A DNA stretch of 64,000 nt, from contig NZ_BAABBM010000001.1 in the NCBI RefSeq assembly GCF_039537965.1, positions 1,674,001 to 1,738,000 of the forward strand, given 5' to 3'. Below are positions 8,476 through 17,705 of this stretch, one piece after another (within the stretch, counting starts at the first letter, position 1; each line of letters begins with the position of its first letter). Both the position numbers and the translations under genes were made by a program. Source of the DNA: Sphingomonas limnosediminicola (GTDB lineage: Bacteria > Pseudomonadota > Alphaproteobacteria > Sphingomonadales > Sphingomonadaceae). The notes beneath the pieces were generated by a model. It was given only the letters and a program-made list of their open reading frames with translations. It searched no databases and had not been told where the DNA came from.

Positions 8476-9099
8476 GTGGCCCTCACTGCCATTGCTCTGA
8501 ACTGCACCTTGAAGCGCAACGGGAAGGAGCCCTCATCCACCGACAAGATGATCGACCTGCTCGCCGGCGAGATGTCGAAACGTGGCGTCTCGCTCACCGA
8601 GACGATCCGCGTCGCCGACTATGACGTGTTTGCAGGCGTCACCTCCGATGAGGGTGAAGGCGACGCGTGGCCCGATATTCGGAAGCGCATCCTGGCTGCG
8701 GACATTCTGATCTTCGGCACGCCGATCTGGATGGGCCAGATGTCCAGCATCGCCAAGCGGGTGCTCGAACGGATGGACGCGTTCCTCAGCGAGACCGACG
8801 ACGCCGGCCGGATGCCGAGCTTCGGCAAGGTCGCGGTCGCCGGCATCGTTGGCAATGAGGACGGCGCGCACCATATTGCCGCGACCGTGTTTCAGGCACT
8901 GAACGACGTGGGCTGGACGATCCCCTCGGCCGCTTCGGATTATTGGGTCGGCGAGGCGATGCAGGACAAGGATTTCAAGGATCTGCCGCAAGTTCCGGAA
9001 CCGGTTGCCAAAGGCGCGGCGATGCTCGCGGCAAATGCAGTACATCTTGCGACTGTGCTAAGGGCGCAGCCCTACCCGGGGATTCCGGAGGCCAAGTGA
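8476..9099 (+). CDS. flavodoxin-family NAD(P)H-dependent FMN reductase-like protein
   Basis: A 207-residue flavodoxin-fold protein. The N-terminus ALTAIALNCTLKRNGKEPSSTDKM is the phosphate-binding start of the NADPH-dependent FMN reductase family, and IFGTPIWMGQMSSIAKRVLERMD is the second flavin-contact region. The start GTG 8476 follows a good ribosome site (GGAGG) and precedes the first strand. Its stop overlaps the GTG of egtB (GTGA), so it is translationally coupled to ergothioneine synthesis. It may supply electrons, which is an inference from context only. Confidence 0.85.
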   Translation: MALTAIALNCTLKRNGKEPSSTDKMIDLLAGEMSKRGVSLTETIRVADYDVFAGVTSDEGEGDAWPDIRKRILAADILIFGTPIWMGQMSSIAKRVLERMDAFLSETDDAGRMPSFGKVAVAGIVGNEDGAHHIAATVFQALNDVGWTIPSAASDYWVGEAMQDKDFKDLPQVPEPVAKGAAMLAANAVHLATVLRAQPYPGIPEAK

Positions 9100-10343
9100 C
9101 CGCAACGACCGCGATTTCGCGCCGATCATCGGACGTATCGGACTTGCGCTCGCGCCTGTTTGTGACGCGCCAGCTCACGCTCGACCTCGCCGCGCCACTG
9201 AGCGATGCCGATGCGACGATCCAGCCGTTCGACGACGCCTCGCCGGCAAAGTGGCATCTCGCGCACACCACCTGGTTCTTCGAAACCTTTGTGCTGCGCG
9301 ACCACGTGCCCGGCTACCAGCCGTTCGACGAGCGCTGGGCGTTCCTGTTCAACAGCTATTACGAAGCCGAAGGCCCGCGCCACGCGCGGCCTCGGCGCGG
9401 CATGCTCAGCCGCCCGTCGCTCGATCAAGTTCGCGCTTATCGCTTGCATGTCGATGAGGCACTCGACGCCGCGTTTGCCAGCTTGCCGCCGTCAGCCCTC
9501 GCCCTGATCGAACTCGGCATCAACCACGAGCAGCAGCACCAGGAGCTGTTCCTCACCGACATCCTCGCAACGCTTGCCGCAAATCCACTCGAACCGGCTT
9601 ATGCCGAGGCAGGTCCATCGCCTTGCTACGCGATCGAGCCGCTGACCTATCATCGCGGCCGCGACGGCATCGTCGAGATCGGTGCGAACGGTGACAGCTT
9701 CGCCTTCGACAGCGAGACGCCGCGCCACCGCATCTTCCTGTCCGGGCACCAGCTCGCCAATCGCCGTGTCACCAACAAGGAGTGGCGCGAGTTCATTGCG
9801 GAGGGCGGATATCGTACCGCGACCCTGTGGTTGTCCGAAGGATGGGATTGGGTGTGCCGCGAGGAAATTCAGGCGCCGCTTTACTGGGGCAGGAACGAGA
9901 CCGAATTCACCCTCGCCGGCCGCCGCGAGATCAATCCCGCCGCGCCGGTCGCCCACATTAGTTACTTCGAAGCCGACGCCTTCGCCCGCTGGGCCGGCGC
10001 GCGCCTTCCGACCGAAGCGGAATGGGAAGACTTTGCTGCCTCCGCAGACCCGAACCTCGGCAACCAGCTCGATGAGGCTGGGTCCGCCATGCCTCGTCCC
10101 GGCGGCGGCATGTTTGGTGACGTCTGGGAATGGACGCAAAGCGCTTTCGCTTCCTATCCCGGCTTTGCTCCGGTCGAAGGCGCCGTCGGTGAATACAACG
10201 GCAAGTTCATGTGCGGGCAGTTTGTGCTGAAAGGGGCCAGCTGCGCGACACCACGGGGGCACAGCCGCGCCTCCTACCGCAACTTTTTCCCGCCCAGCGC
10301 GCGCTGGCAATTTACGGGGGTTCGCCTTGCTCAAGACGCTTGA
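9096..10343 (+). CDS. egtB: ergothioneine biosynthesis sulfoxide synthase EgtB
   Basis: EgtB is an iron-dependent enzyme that joins a thiol donor to the imidazole of trimethylhistidine with O2. The 415 residues hold an N-terminal DinB-like domain with KWHLAHTTWFFE and the iron ligand motif HEQQHQE (HX3HXE), then a C-terminal formylglycine-enzyme-like domain (RLPTEAEWEDFA, GDVWEWTQSAF, LKGASCATPRGHSRASYRNFF, FTGVRL). The GTG start at 9096 overlaps the stop of the flavodoxin gene, and the 3' end overlaps egtD by 17 bases. Confidence 0.95.
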   Translation: MTATTAISRRSSDVSDLRSRLFVTRQLTLDLAAPLSDADATIQPFDDASPAKWHLAHTTWFFETFVLRDHVPGYQPFDERWAFLFNSYYEAEGPRHARPRRGMLSRPSLDQVRAYRLHVDEALDAAFASLPPSALALIELGINHEQQHQELFLTDILATLAANPLEPAYAEAGPSPCYAIEPLTYHRGRDGIVEIGANGDSFAFDSETPRHRIFLSGHQLANRRVTNKEWREFIAEGGYRTATLWLSEGWDWVCREEIQAPLYWGRNETEFTLAGRREINPAAPVAHISYFEADAFARWAGARLPTEAEWEDFAASADPNLGNQLDEAGSAMPRPGGGMFGDVWEWTQSAFASYPGFAPVEGAVGEYNGKFMCGQFVLKGASCATPRGHSRASYRNFFPPSARWQFTGVRLAQDA

Positions 10344-11286
10344 TCCCCAGACCCAGGCGTTCCGTGACGATGTGATCAAGGGGCTCTCGTCGCCGACCCC
10401 CGCGATCCCCGCGCGATGGCTCTATGACCATCGCGGGTCGGAGCTGTTCGACGACATCACGCGCCTCCCAACTTATTACCCGACGCGCACAGAGACCGCG
10501 ATCTTCCATGACATCATGCCGGAGGTCGCCGCGCGTGTGCCAAAGGGCGCGGTGGTGGTCGAGTTCGGCGCCGGCTCCGCGACCAAGACGCCGATCCTGC
10601 TGGAAGCCATCGCGCCCGCCGCTTACGTGCCCGTCGACATCTCCGGCGACTATCTGGAAAAAAGCGCCGCCGACCTTCAGCAGCGCTTTCCCTCCATCGA
10701 TGTGATCCCCGTCACGGCGGATTTCGCACGGCCGTTCACGCTTCCGGGCGGCATCGACCATCTGCCCAAGCTCGGCTTCTTCCCCGGATCGACCATCGGC
10801 AATTTCGTGCCGTGGAGCGCAACCGACCTGCTCCGTCAGTTCCGCGCCTTGCTCGGTCCGGGCTCGCAGCTGCTCATCGGCATGGACCGGGCAAAGCCGG
10901 TCGATCGCTTGCTCGCCGCCTATGACGATCCGGAAGGCGTCACCGCCGCGTTCAACCTCAACCTGCTCGAACGGATCAACCGCGAGCTCGATGGCGACAT
11001 CCCGGTTGATGCCTTCCGCCACCAGGCGCGCTGGAACGACATCCTCTCGCGCATCGAGATGCACCTGGTCGCCACCCGGGACGTCGAGTTCGGAATCGCT
11101 GGGCACAGTTTCAGCTTCGCAGCAGGCAAGTCGATTCATACCGAGAACAGCCACAAGTACGGCCCGCGCGGCGGTCGCGTTCTTCTGCTCGCCGGCGGCT
11201 GGACGCCGCATGCCGAGTGGACCGACGGCGACGGCGACTTCGCCGAGGTCCTTGCAGTGGCCGAGCCGGAGAGGTTTGCGCCCTAA
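10327..11286 (+). CDS. egtD: L-histidine N(alpha)-methyltransferase EgtD
   Basis: EgtD trimethylates the alpha-amino group of histidine with SAM to make hercynine, the substrate of EgtB. The 319 residues match the family. Conserved parts include [27 protein letters not shown], the SAM loop [16 protein letters not shown], and [10 protein letters not shown]. The start is TTG 10327, inside the egtB coding end; the conserved N-terminus leaves no room for a later start. With egtB it completes the two core steps of ergothioneine synthesis. Confidence 0.96.
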   Translation: MLKTLDPQTQAFRDDVIKGLSSPTPAIPARWLYDHRGSELFDDITRLPTYYPTRTETAIFHDIMPEVAARVPKGAVVVEFGAGSATKTPILLEAIAPAAYVPVDISGDYLEKSAADLQQRFPSIDVIPVTADFARPFTLPGGIDHLPKLGFFPGSTIGNFVPWSATDLLRQFRALLGPGSQLLIGMDRAKPVDRLLAAYDDPEGVTAAFNLNLLERINRELDGDIPVDAFRHQARWNDILSRIEMHLVATRDVEFGIAGHSFSFAAGKSIHTENSHKYGPRGGRVLLLAGGWTPHAEWTDGDGDFAEVLAVAEPERFAP

Positions 11287-11310
11287 CGGTCGCCCGGCTA
11301 AGCCGCCGCG

Positions 11311-11610
11311 ATGGTATACGCACTCGTCGGAATCGCCGATCTACTGCTCAAGCTCATTACCTGGATCATCATCGGCCAGGTCATCCTCAGCTGGCTGATC
11401 GCCTTCAATGTACTCAACGTTCATTCGAACGGCGTGCGCAACTTCATCCTCGCGCTCGAACGCATGACGGCGCCGATCTATCGTCCAATCCGCCGCATCC
11501 TTCCGGATTTCGGCGGGATCGACTTTTCACCGCTCGTAATCCTGATCGTGATCCAGGTGCTTCGGAAGCTCCTGCAGGGCGTTCTGATGCAATATTTCGG
11601 GGTCGCATGA
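11311..11610 (+). CDS. YggT family membrane protein
   Basis: A 99-residue integral membrane protein of the YggT family (YlmG in plants), with two hydrophobic segments at residues 8-32 and 70-92 around the conserved [25 protein letters not shown]. Relatives are linked to osmotic shock tolerance or cell division. The start follows egtD by 24 bases, and its stop overlaps the folD start. Confidence 0.9.
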   Translation: MVYALVGIADLLLKLITWIIIGQVILSWLIAFNVLNVHSNGVRNFILALERMTAPIYRPIRRILPDFGGIDFSPLVILIVIQVLRKLLQGVLMQYFGVA

Positions 11611-12494
11611 CCGCACGACTGATCGACGGGAAAGCCTTCGCAGCCGGTCTTCGCGAGCGCGTCGCCGGCGTCGCTGCCAGCTTTGCGTCGAGCCAGGGCC
11701 GGCAGCCGGGTCTCGCTGTCGTTCTTGTCGGCGAACATCCCCCGAGCGCCGCCTACGTCCGCTCGAAAGCCAAGGCGACACGCGAAGCGGGCATGGAAAG
11801 CTTCGAGCACAAGCTGCTCGCCGATGTCTCGCAGGGCCAGCTGATGGCGCTGGTCGATGAGCTTAACGCCGACCCCGCCGTGGACGGCATCCTCGTCCAA
11901 ATGCCGCTGCCGAAGCATATCGACGAACAGGAAGTCATTCAGCGGATCGATCCGGAAAAGGATGTCGACGGTTTTCATCCGATGAACGCCGGACGGCTTT
12001 CCATCGGGTTGGAGGGCTTGGTGCCGTGCACCCCGCTCGGTTGCCTGATGCTGCTTCAGCACGAGCTAGGCGACCTTAGCGGCCTCGACGCCATCGTCGT
12101 CGGCCGGTCGAACATCGTCGGCAAGCCGATGGCGCAGCTTCTGATCCAGGCAAGCTGTACCGTCACCGTCGCCCATTCGCGCACCAAGGATCTGCCCGCC
12201 GCCGTCCGCCGCGCCGACATCGTGGTTGCCGCTGTCGGCCGGCCGGAGCTGATTCGCGGCAATTGGCTGAAGCCCGGCGCGACCGTCATCGACGTCGGGC
12301 AGGAGCGCGTCGAGCAGGCGGATGGGACCCGTAAGCTGCTTGGCGACGTTGCATCCAGTGAAGCGATGGAAGTCGCCGGTGCCATCACGCCTGTCCCGGG
12401 CGGCGTCGGGCCGATGACCATCGCCTGCCTGCTTCGCAATACCGTCGTCGCCGCGCACCGCCGTGCGGGGCTCCCAAATCCGGAGGGCCTATGA
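11607..12494 (+). CDS. folD: methylenetetrahydrofolate dehydrogenase / methenyltetrahydrofolate cyclohydrolase
   Basis: FolD interconverts 5,10-methylene-, 5,10-methenyl- and 10-formyl-tetrahydrofolate in one-carbon metabolism. The 295 residues contain the [14 protein letters not shown] segment with the catalytic Lys, [27 protein letters not shown], the NADP loop [16 protein letters not shown], and [14 protein letters not shown] 11607 overlaps the YggT stop (ATGA), and the stop overlaps the next gene's ATG, so four genes here look translationally chained. Confidence 0.97.
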   Translation: MTARLIDGKAFAAGLRERVAGVAASFASSQGRQPGLAVVLVGEHPPSAAYVRSKAKATREAGMESFEHKLLADVSQGQLMALVDELNADPAVDGILVQMPLPKHIDEQEVIQRIDPEKDVDGFHPMNAGRLSIGLEGLVPCTPLGCLMLLQHELGDLSGLDAIVVGRSNIVGKPMAQLLIQASCTVTVAHSRTKDLPAAVRRADIVVAAVGRPELIRGNWLKPGATVIDVGQERVEQADGTRKLLGDVASSEAMEVAGAITPVPGGVGPMTIACLLRNTVVAAHRRAGLPNPEGL

Positions 12495-13123
12495 TCGCCG
12501 CACTTTTTCTAGCCGCAGCCGCCACGCCGACTGCTGTCGATGCCGAATATGCATTCGCCCGCGACGCGCAGCGCGTCGGCCAATGGACTGCTTTCCGCAA
12601 ATGGTCGGACAAGGACGCAGTGATGTTCACGCCCCAAGCGGTCTGGGCGCGCGATTTCCTGAGGGACAAGAAGGACCCGCCCAAGGCGATCACCTGGCGG
12701 CCGAGCGCGAGCTTCGTTTCCTGCGACGGGCGGACCGCCGTGAACACCGGCCCCTGGTTCGGCGTCGACGGCAAGGCTGGCGGTTATTTCACCACCGTCT
12801 GGCAACGCGAACGACAGGATTGGCGCTGGGCCTATGACGGCGGCGGACCGCTGAAAGGCGGCGCGGCGCCGAACATGAAGCCGCGCATCCAGCGCGCCGC
12901 CTGCAGCACGCGCGCGCCCGGTCCGCCGATCGCTCCGCCGCCCGCGTTGACGGCAAAGCAGGCGCGGACGACGCCCGAGGACAATGGCCGCGGCCAATCC
13001 GCCGACCGTACGCTCGGCTGGGACTGGAAGGTCGACAAGAAAGGTGTGCGCACCCTCCGCGTCTATCTGTGGAACGGCGTTCGCTACGCGCAGGTGCTTT
13101 ACAACGAGATCCCGGCGCCATGA
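12491..13123 (+). CDS. secreted hypothetical protein
   Basis: A 210-residue protein with an N-terminal signal peptide ([18 protein letters not shown]). The region [26 protein letters not shown] and [10 protein letters not shown] recalls the NTF2-like fold of SnoaL/DUF4440 proteins, but the match is by eye only. The central part is rich in Pro and Ala. It is coupled by ATGA overlaps to folD upstream and marC downstream. Function unknown. Confidence 0.8.
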   Translation: MIAALFLAAAATPTAVDAEYAFARDAQRVGQWTAFRKWSDKDAVMFTPQAVWARDFLRDKKDPPKAITWRPSASFVSCDGRTAVNTGPWFGVDGKAGGYFTTVWQRERQDWRWAYDGGGPLKGGAAPNMKPRIQRAACSTRAPGPPIAPPPALTAKQARTTPEDNGRGQSADRTLGWDWKVDKKGVRTLRVYLWNGVRYAQVLYNEIPAP

Positions 13124-13749
13124 TCGAGCTGTTCGGCTCGGCGCTCGTAACCTTCCTCGTCATTATCGACCCGCCCGGCTGCGCGCCGATCTTCGCCAGC
13201 CTGACGCGCGGCGCCTCGCGCACCGAGCGCAACTCGATGGCGGTTCGCTCGTGCGTCATCGCCTGGGCGATCCTGATGTTCTTTGCGTTGCTGGGGCGGC
13301 CGATGCTGCACGCGCTCGGCATCAGCCTTGCCAGCTTCCGCATCGCGGGCGGCATCCTGCTCTTTTACATCGCGGTTGAGATGGTGTTCGAAAAGCGCAC
13401 CGAACGCCGCGAGACGCGCGCTCATTCCATCGAAGGCACGCCCGAAGCGGACGACATCAGCGTCTTCCCGATGGCCATGCCGATGATCGCCGGCCCCGGC
13501 TCGATCGCCAGCGCGATGCTGTGGATCTCGCGCGCCGAAACCACGATCCATATCCTGATCGTGCTCGCCGCCATCACCGTTGTTATGGCGATGACGCTGG
13601 TCACCCTGCTCGCCGCCGGCCCGCTGATGCGCTTCATCGGTGAGAAGATCGAAGCTGTCATCACCCGCATCCTCGGCGTGATTCTGGCGGCGCTCGCCGC
13701 GCAGTTCGTCATCGATGGATTGAAGCAGAGCTTCCCCACGCTCGCCTAA
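13120..13749 (+). CDS. MarC family integral membrane protein
   Basis: A 209-residue protein of the MarC/UPF0056 family with six predicted helices. The N-terminus FLVIIDPPGCAPIFASLT and the second-half FPMAMPMIAGPGSIASAML are the paired family signatures. The family's function is unsettled despite the name. ATG 13120 overlaps the previous stop. The last four bases overlap the convergent STT3-like gene. Confidence 0.92.
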   Translation: MIELFGSALVTFLVIIDPPGCAPIFASLTRGASRTERNSMAVRSCVIAWAILMFFALLGRPMLHALGISLASFRIAGGILLFYIAVEMVFEKRTERRETRAHSIEGTPEADDISVFPMAMPMIAGPGSIASAMLWISRAETTIHILIVLAAITVVMAMTLVTLLAAGPLMRFIGEKIEAVITRILGVILAALAAQFVIDGLKQSFPTLA

Positions 13750-15521
13750 CCGACGACGCGCCACATCCTGAACGGCGAATCCTTGCCGAGGTCGACCGGG
13801 CTCAGCCAGCTCGGCACCTGATTGCGCTGAAGCTGCGCGTAGAAGCCCTGCGGCGCCTCCGACATGAAGATCGTCGTCGTCGAGCTGTTGGGGCAGATTA
13901 GTAGATAGTTCGACCGGTATTTGGTGATGAGGCGATGCGCCTGATCTGCGCTGCCGCGGAAGGTGTTCATCACATCGGCGATCTGCTGGCCGTTGCGGTG
14001 ATATGGGCCCGTGATCGAATAATGCGGCGTTACGGTAATCAGCCGCGGTCCTAGGTCGACAAATGTGAACACGACGCCCTTGGGCTGGAGTGCCACCGGC
14101 TTCAGCCCCCACAGGGACCCGCATAATGCGTTGGCCTTGCCGATCGCCGCGCCGCCCGGCTTGGCCTTCTCCTCCGGGATGAAGCCGACGATGAAGGGGA
14201 CAGCCGCGCCCGCTGCGACAGTGACGGCGAGGACCGACCCGAATACTCGGACTACCGACTGTCGCGAATTCCACGTCCGTGGGAAAAAGAACCAGCCGAG
14301 CGCGGCACAGCCAACCGTCGCCATCATCTGCGCTGCCGGCCCCGTGCGGGTCTGCCAGAACAGAAGCGCCGTCGCGGCAAATGCCGGCGCCATCGCGCCG
14401 AGCACTCGCCGAAGCCGATCCCGGTCGCCGCGCCGGATCCACGCCAACAGCCCCCAGCCGATCAGTCCGGTGATTGGGAGGGCGATGATCAACGTCGCGA
14501 TGCGCCAGCCGTGGCGGTAGAATGGGCGCGCTTCCTTGACGTGGCTCAGCCACAGCCGGTCGACTTCGGGTGACACGCCCTCCAGCCGTTGCAGGCAGTG
14601 CGGCCACATCGACGCATGGAATCCAGCGACGATCAGCCCAGCCAGCACGGCAAGACCGAACCTTTTCTTCCAGTCGCCGACCTTCAGTAGCGACATGCCG
14701 TAGAGCAACGCACTCCCGATCAGCGCATCGGACAGCCAGACCGGCGACAAGGCATCGCATACTGCCCCGCGATTGTCGTTCGACGCGAAGATGAGGAACG
14801 CCAGCCCGGTGCCCCCGCCGAGCGCAACCGCATAGGCGCGCATTCGCTCGCGCTCATCTGAGTCATCGACCCAGAACAGCACCGCTGCGGCGGCAAGCAG
14901 GGCAAGGTAGATGAGCATCTCCAGCCCGATTGCCAGTGAGAGCGCCGTCGAGATGCCCAGCACCACGCCGCCGCGCCTGCGCTTTGGGTCGGCGATCGCC
15001 GAAATGCCAAGCGCCAACAGCGCGAGTTGCCAGCCGTGATGGTCTATGCGCTCCGGCATGAACATGCCGTTGGTCGACGCCGCGAAGAACATCGCCACCA
15101 GCACGAACGGATAGGCGCGCGGATCGACCAGCCGCCGCACCGTCAGCGTCACTGAGAAAACGAGCAGCAAATAAGGCAGCAGCGGCGCGATCCCGACCGC
15201 CCAGCGCTCGGCGCCAGCCCCGCCGAGGAACGGCCGAAGCCCCAGGATCAGCGCGGCGATCGGCAGATCAACCAGCCGCGACCAATGGATGTTGGCGCCG
15301 TAGGGTGCGTTCATGTGATACTGGCGAAGGTCGAACCAGCCCTGCCCATGAAGCAGTCCACGGACCTGCATCATCCGCATATTGTCGTCGGTGTCACCCA
15401 GCCGGAACCAGCGGATGTCGTCGTAATGCTGGAAAATCAGCCAGCAGCAAAAGCCTAGCCAGAAAAGCAGGACGACGAGCTTCCACCGCTGCTCGACGAA
15501 CGCGAGCACGCGCGCTTCCAC
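13746..15521 (-). CDS. large GT-C / STT3-like membrane protein
   Basis: A 591-residue inner-membrane protein with roughly 11-13 helices and a C-terminal soluble domain. The first outer loop has an acidic LGDTDDN motif (Asp43, Asp45, Asp46), and residues 156-164 read PERIDHHGW with a DHH triplet. Both resemble the EL1 acidic motif and the DHH motif of STT3/AglB oligosaccharyltransferases, but the WWDYG signature of STT3 is absent. The start GTG 15521 follows an AAGGA site; upstream TTG codons would add an unlikely polar leader. A lipid-linked sugar transferase role is inferred. Its neighbours are GtrA and glycosyltransferases. Confidence 0.75.
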   Translation of the reverse strand: MEARVLAFVEQRWKLVVLLFWLGFCCWLIFQHYDDIRWFRLGDTDDNMRMMQVRGLLHGQGWFDLRQYHMNAPYGANIHWSRLVDLPIAALILGLRPFLGGAGAERWAVGIAPLLPYLLLVFSVTLTVRRLVDPRAYPFVLVAMFFAASTNGMFMPERIDHHGWQLALLALGISAIADPKRRRGGVVLGISTALSLAIGLEMLIYLALLAAAAVLFWVDDSDERERMRAYAVALGGGTGLAFLIFASNDNRGAVCDALSPVWLSDALIGSALLYGMSLLKVGDWKKRFGLAVLAGLIVAGFHASMWPHCLQRLEGVSPEVDRLWLSHVKEARPFYRHGWRIATLIIALPITGLIGWGLLAWIRRGDRDRLRRVLGAMAPAFAATALLFWQTRTGPAAQMMATVGCAALGWFFFPRTWNSRQSVVRVFGSVLAVTVAAGAAVPFIVGFIPEEKAKPGGAAIGKANALCGSLWGLKPVALQPKGVVFTFVDLGPRLITVTPHYSITGPYHRNGQQIADVMNTFRGSADQAHRLITKYRSNYLLICPNSSTTTIFMSEAPQGFYAQLQRNQVPSWLSPVDLGKDSPFRMWRVVG

Positions 15522-15616
15522 CTCTTGATCCTTGCGCCCTTCCACGTTTCGCGCTGTAGCCGCGCAATCGTAAACGGCAAGCAGCCGGCCTGAAGGTTTA
15601 ATCCGCCCGTAATCCA

Positions 15617-16024
15617 ATGCTTTCGAGTTTATCCCCCGAACGCCGCGACGTCCTCGCGCAGCTCGCCCGCTTCATCATCAGCGGCGGGATCGTCACCGCA
15701 CTCGGCGTCGGCGTCTACGCCATCGTCGCGCTCGTCCTGCGCTGGCATCCACAGTTCGGCAACGTGCTCGCCTATCTCATGGCGATGGCCACCGGCTACG
15801 TGATGCACAGCAAGTGGAGCTTTCGCGGCCACGGGTCCGAGCGGACTCATGCGACGAAGGTACGCTTCGTGACCGTGTCGCTGATCAGCTATGCGCTCAA
15901 CAGCTTCTGGGTATGGTTTCTCTTCACCTACCTGCAATGGGGCCGGGCGGCGCCGATTGTCCCGATGCTGTTCGTGACTCCGGCCGTCACCTTCACGCTC
16001 AACCGACAGTGGGTTTTTCGCTGA
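15617..16024 (+). CDS. GtrA family protein
   Basis: A 135-residue, four-helix membrane protein of the GtrA family, thought to flip polyprenyl-phosphate-linked sugars across the inner membrane. LARFIISGGIVTALGVGVYAIV begins the first helix, and GNVLAYLMAMATGYVMHSKWSF and FTLNRQWVFR are the family signatures around helices 2 and 4. The stop overlaps the methyltransferase ATG (TGATG). It is divergent from the STT3-like gene and fits with the GT2 enzyme at 16686. Confidence 0.92.
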   Translation: MLSSLSPERRDVLAQLARFIISGGIVTALGVGVYAIVALVLRWHPQFGNVLAYLMAMATGYVMHSKWSFRGHGSERTHATKVRFVTVSLISYALNSFWVWFLFTYLQWGRAAPIVPMLFVTPAVTFTLNRQWVFR

Positions 16025-16752
16025 TGGAACGCTCGGTCTACGACCAAATGGCAGAATACGACCAGAAGCACTGGTGGTACCGCGCCCGTCGCGAAGTTCT
16101 TGCGGCGCTCATTGAACGGATGGTGAACCCGCCCAAGGGCGCCCACATCCTCGAGATCGGCTGCGGCACCGGCCACAATTTGCCGATGCTCGGTCAATTT
16201 GGAAACGTCGAGGCACTTGAGCTGGACGAGCAAGCCCGATCGATCGCCGAAGGCCGCCTCGGCCGCTCGGTCATGAGCGCGCCGCTGCCCGAACTGGCCG
16301 GCGTCCCCGAAGGCAGCTTCGACCTAGTCGGGGCGTTCGATGTGATCGAGCATATCGACGACGACCAGGCAGCGATCGCGTCCATCGCCAAGCTCCTGAA
16401 GCCCGGCGGCCGGTTCATCATGACCGTGCCCGCGCATCAATGGATGTGGTCGGCGCACGATGTCGTGAATCACCACAAGCGCCGCTATTCGAAGCGCCGG
16501 CTGAAGAAGCTGATTGAGGCCTCGCCGCTGAAGCTAGAGCGCGTCGGCTATTTCAACAGCCTACTTTTCCCGGTCGCGGTTGCGGAGCGCCTATCGTCAA
16601 AACTGCGCGGAAAAGAAGATGTCGATCTGAAGCTTCCGCCCGCGGCGCTCAACGCGGCGCTCGAAAAGAGCTTCGCCGCAGAACGTCACTTGATCGCGCG
16701 CTTGCCTTTGCCGCCCGGTCTCTCGCTCTTCGCCGTCGCGTCGGCAACATAA
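16024..16752 (+). CDS. class I SAM-dependent methyltransferase
   Basis: A 242-residue methyltransferase. Motif I is ILEIGCGTGHNLPML; the post-I acidic residue lies in VEALELDE; motif II/III is FDLVGAFDVIEHIDDD and LLKPGGRFIMTVPAH. The N-terminus YDQMAEYDQKHWWYRARRE is seen in methyltransferases of polysaccharide and glycolipid clusters. The substrate is probably a sugar or lipid-linked intermediate, inferred from the neighbours. It is coupled to GtrA and overlaps the convergent GT2 gene by 67 bases. Confidence 0.9.
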   Translation: MERSVYDQMAEYDQKHWWYRARREVLAALIERMVNPPKGAHILEIGCGTGHNLPMLGQFGNVEALELDEQARSIAEGRLGRSVMSAPLPELAGVPEGSFDLVGAFDVIEHIDDDQAAIASIAKLLKPGGRFIMTVPAHQWMWSAHDVVNHHKRRYSKRRLKKLIEASPLKLERVGYFNSLLFPVAVAERLSSKLRGKEDVDLKLPPAALNAALEKSFAAERHLIARLPLPPGLSLFAVASAT

Positions 16753-17705
16753 CCAAGCCGCGCTTCGTGTCGCTCGTCACCAGCGACTTCCTGCACGATA
16801 TACAGCGGCCGATGCTTCGATTCATTGTAGAGCCGGCCAATATATTCGCCCATCAGCGCCAGCACGAACATCTGCACCGAGCCAAGCACCACGACGACCA
16901 GCATCAGTGACGTCCAGCCGGGGATGATCCGCCCCGCGAGCCAGGCATAAGCGATGTAGAGGATCAGCAGCACCGAACCGATCGCGAGCGCGAAGCCCGC
17001 GAGGCTGGCCAGCTTCAGCGGCGCCGAAGAGAAGCCGGTCAGCGCGTCGAGCGCAAACCGCACCATCTTCTTCAACGGATATTTGGTCTCGCCGGCAAAG
17101 CGCTCGTCGCGGTCATAGGCGAACGGGACCTGCCGGAAGCCGATCCACGCCACCATCCCGCGAATGAACCGCGCCTGTTCCGGCATCGCGAGCAAGGCAT
17201 CGAGGGCGCGTCGGCTCATCAGCCGGAAATCACCGGCGTCGAGCGGAATCTCGACCTCGGTCGCGCGCGACAGCAAGCGATAGAAGCCGTGCGCAGTTGC
17301 GCGCTTGAACGCCGTCTCGCCTCGCCGGCTCTTGCGAACTCCGTAGACCACGTCGGCCTGCTGTTCGCGCAGCACCTTCATCATCTCCGGCAACAGCTCG
17401 GGCGGGTCCTGAAGATCCGCGTCGATGATCAGGATTGTCTCGCCCCGGCAGAGATCGAGACCGGCCGTCAGTGCCAGCTGGTGCCCGTGATTGCGCGACA
17501 GGTTGATCGCGATGACGTGGGCATCGCGCGAAGCCAGCTCGCGCATCATCTCCCAGCTGCGGTCCTTCGACCCGTCGTTGACCAGCACGATCTCGTAGCC
17601 GTCGCCGGCCGTCTTGCGCGCGGCCGCGCTCAGCCGCTCATGGAGCGTGCCGATGCAGCCTTCTTCGTTGAAGCATGGGACGACGATCGAAAGCGCCGGG
17701 GTCAT
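16686..17705 (-). CDS. family 2 glycosyltransferase, polyprenyl-phosphate sugar synthase type (GtrB/DPM1-like)
   Basis: A 339-residue enzyme with an N-terminal GT-A domain (VVPCFNEE; VNDGSKDRS; IIDADLQDPPELL containing the DxD; LDAGDFRLM) and two C-terminal helices (LASLAGFALAIGSVLLILYI and LMLVVVVLGSVQMFVLALMGEYIGR). This layout is that of DPM1/GtrB/ArnC proteins, which load a sugar from a nucleotide donor onto undecaprenyl phosphate. It is the likely partner of GtrA. Its ATG overlaps the stop of the 518-residue membrane protein upstream. Confidence 0.93.
   Translation of the reverse strand: MTPALSIVVPCFNEEGCIGTLHERLSAAARKTAGDGYEIVLVNDGSKDRSWEMMRELASRDAHVIAINLSRNHGHQLALTAGLDLCRGETILIIDADLQDPPELLPEMMKVLREQQADVVYGVRKSRRGETAFKRATAHGFYRLLSRATEVEIPLDAGDFRLMSRRALDALLAMPEQARFIRGMVAWIGFRQVPFAYDRDERFAGETKYPLKKMVRFALDALTGFSSAPLKLASLAGFALAIGSVLLILYIAYAWLAGRIIPGWTSLMLVVVVLGSVQMFVLALMGEYIGRLYNESKHRPLYIVQEVAGDERHEARLGYVADATAKSERPGGKGKRAIK

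Noticed and set aside
13099..14760. 553-codon minus-strand frame
   Set aside because: It is a shadow across marC and the STT3-like gene, without membrane or domain features.
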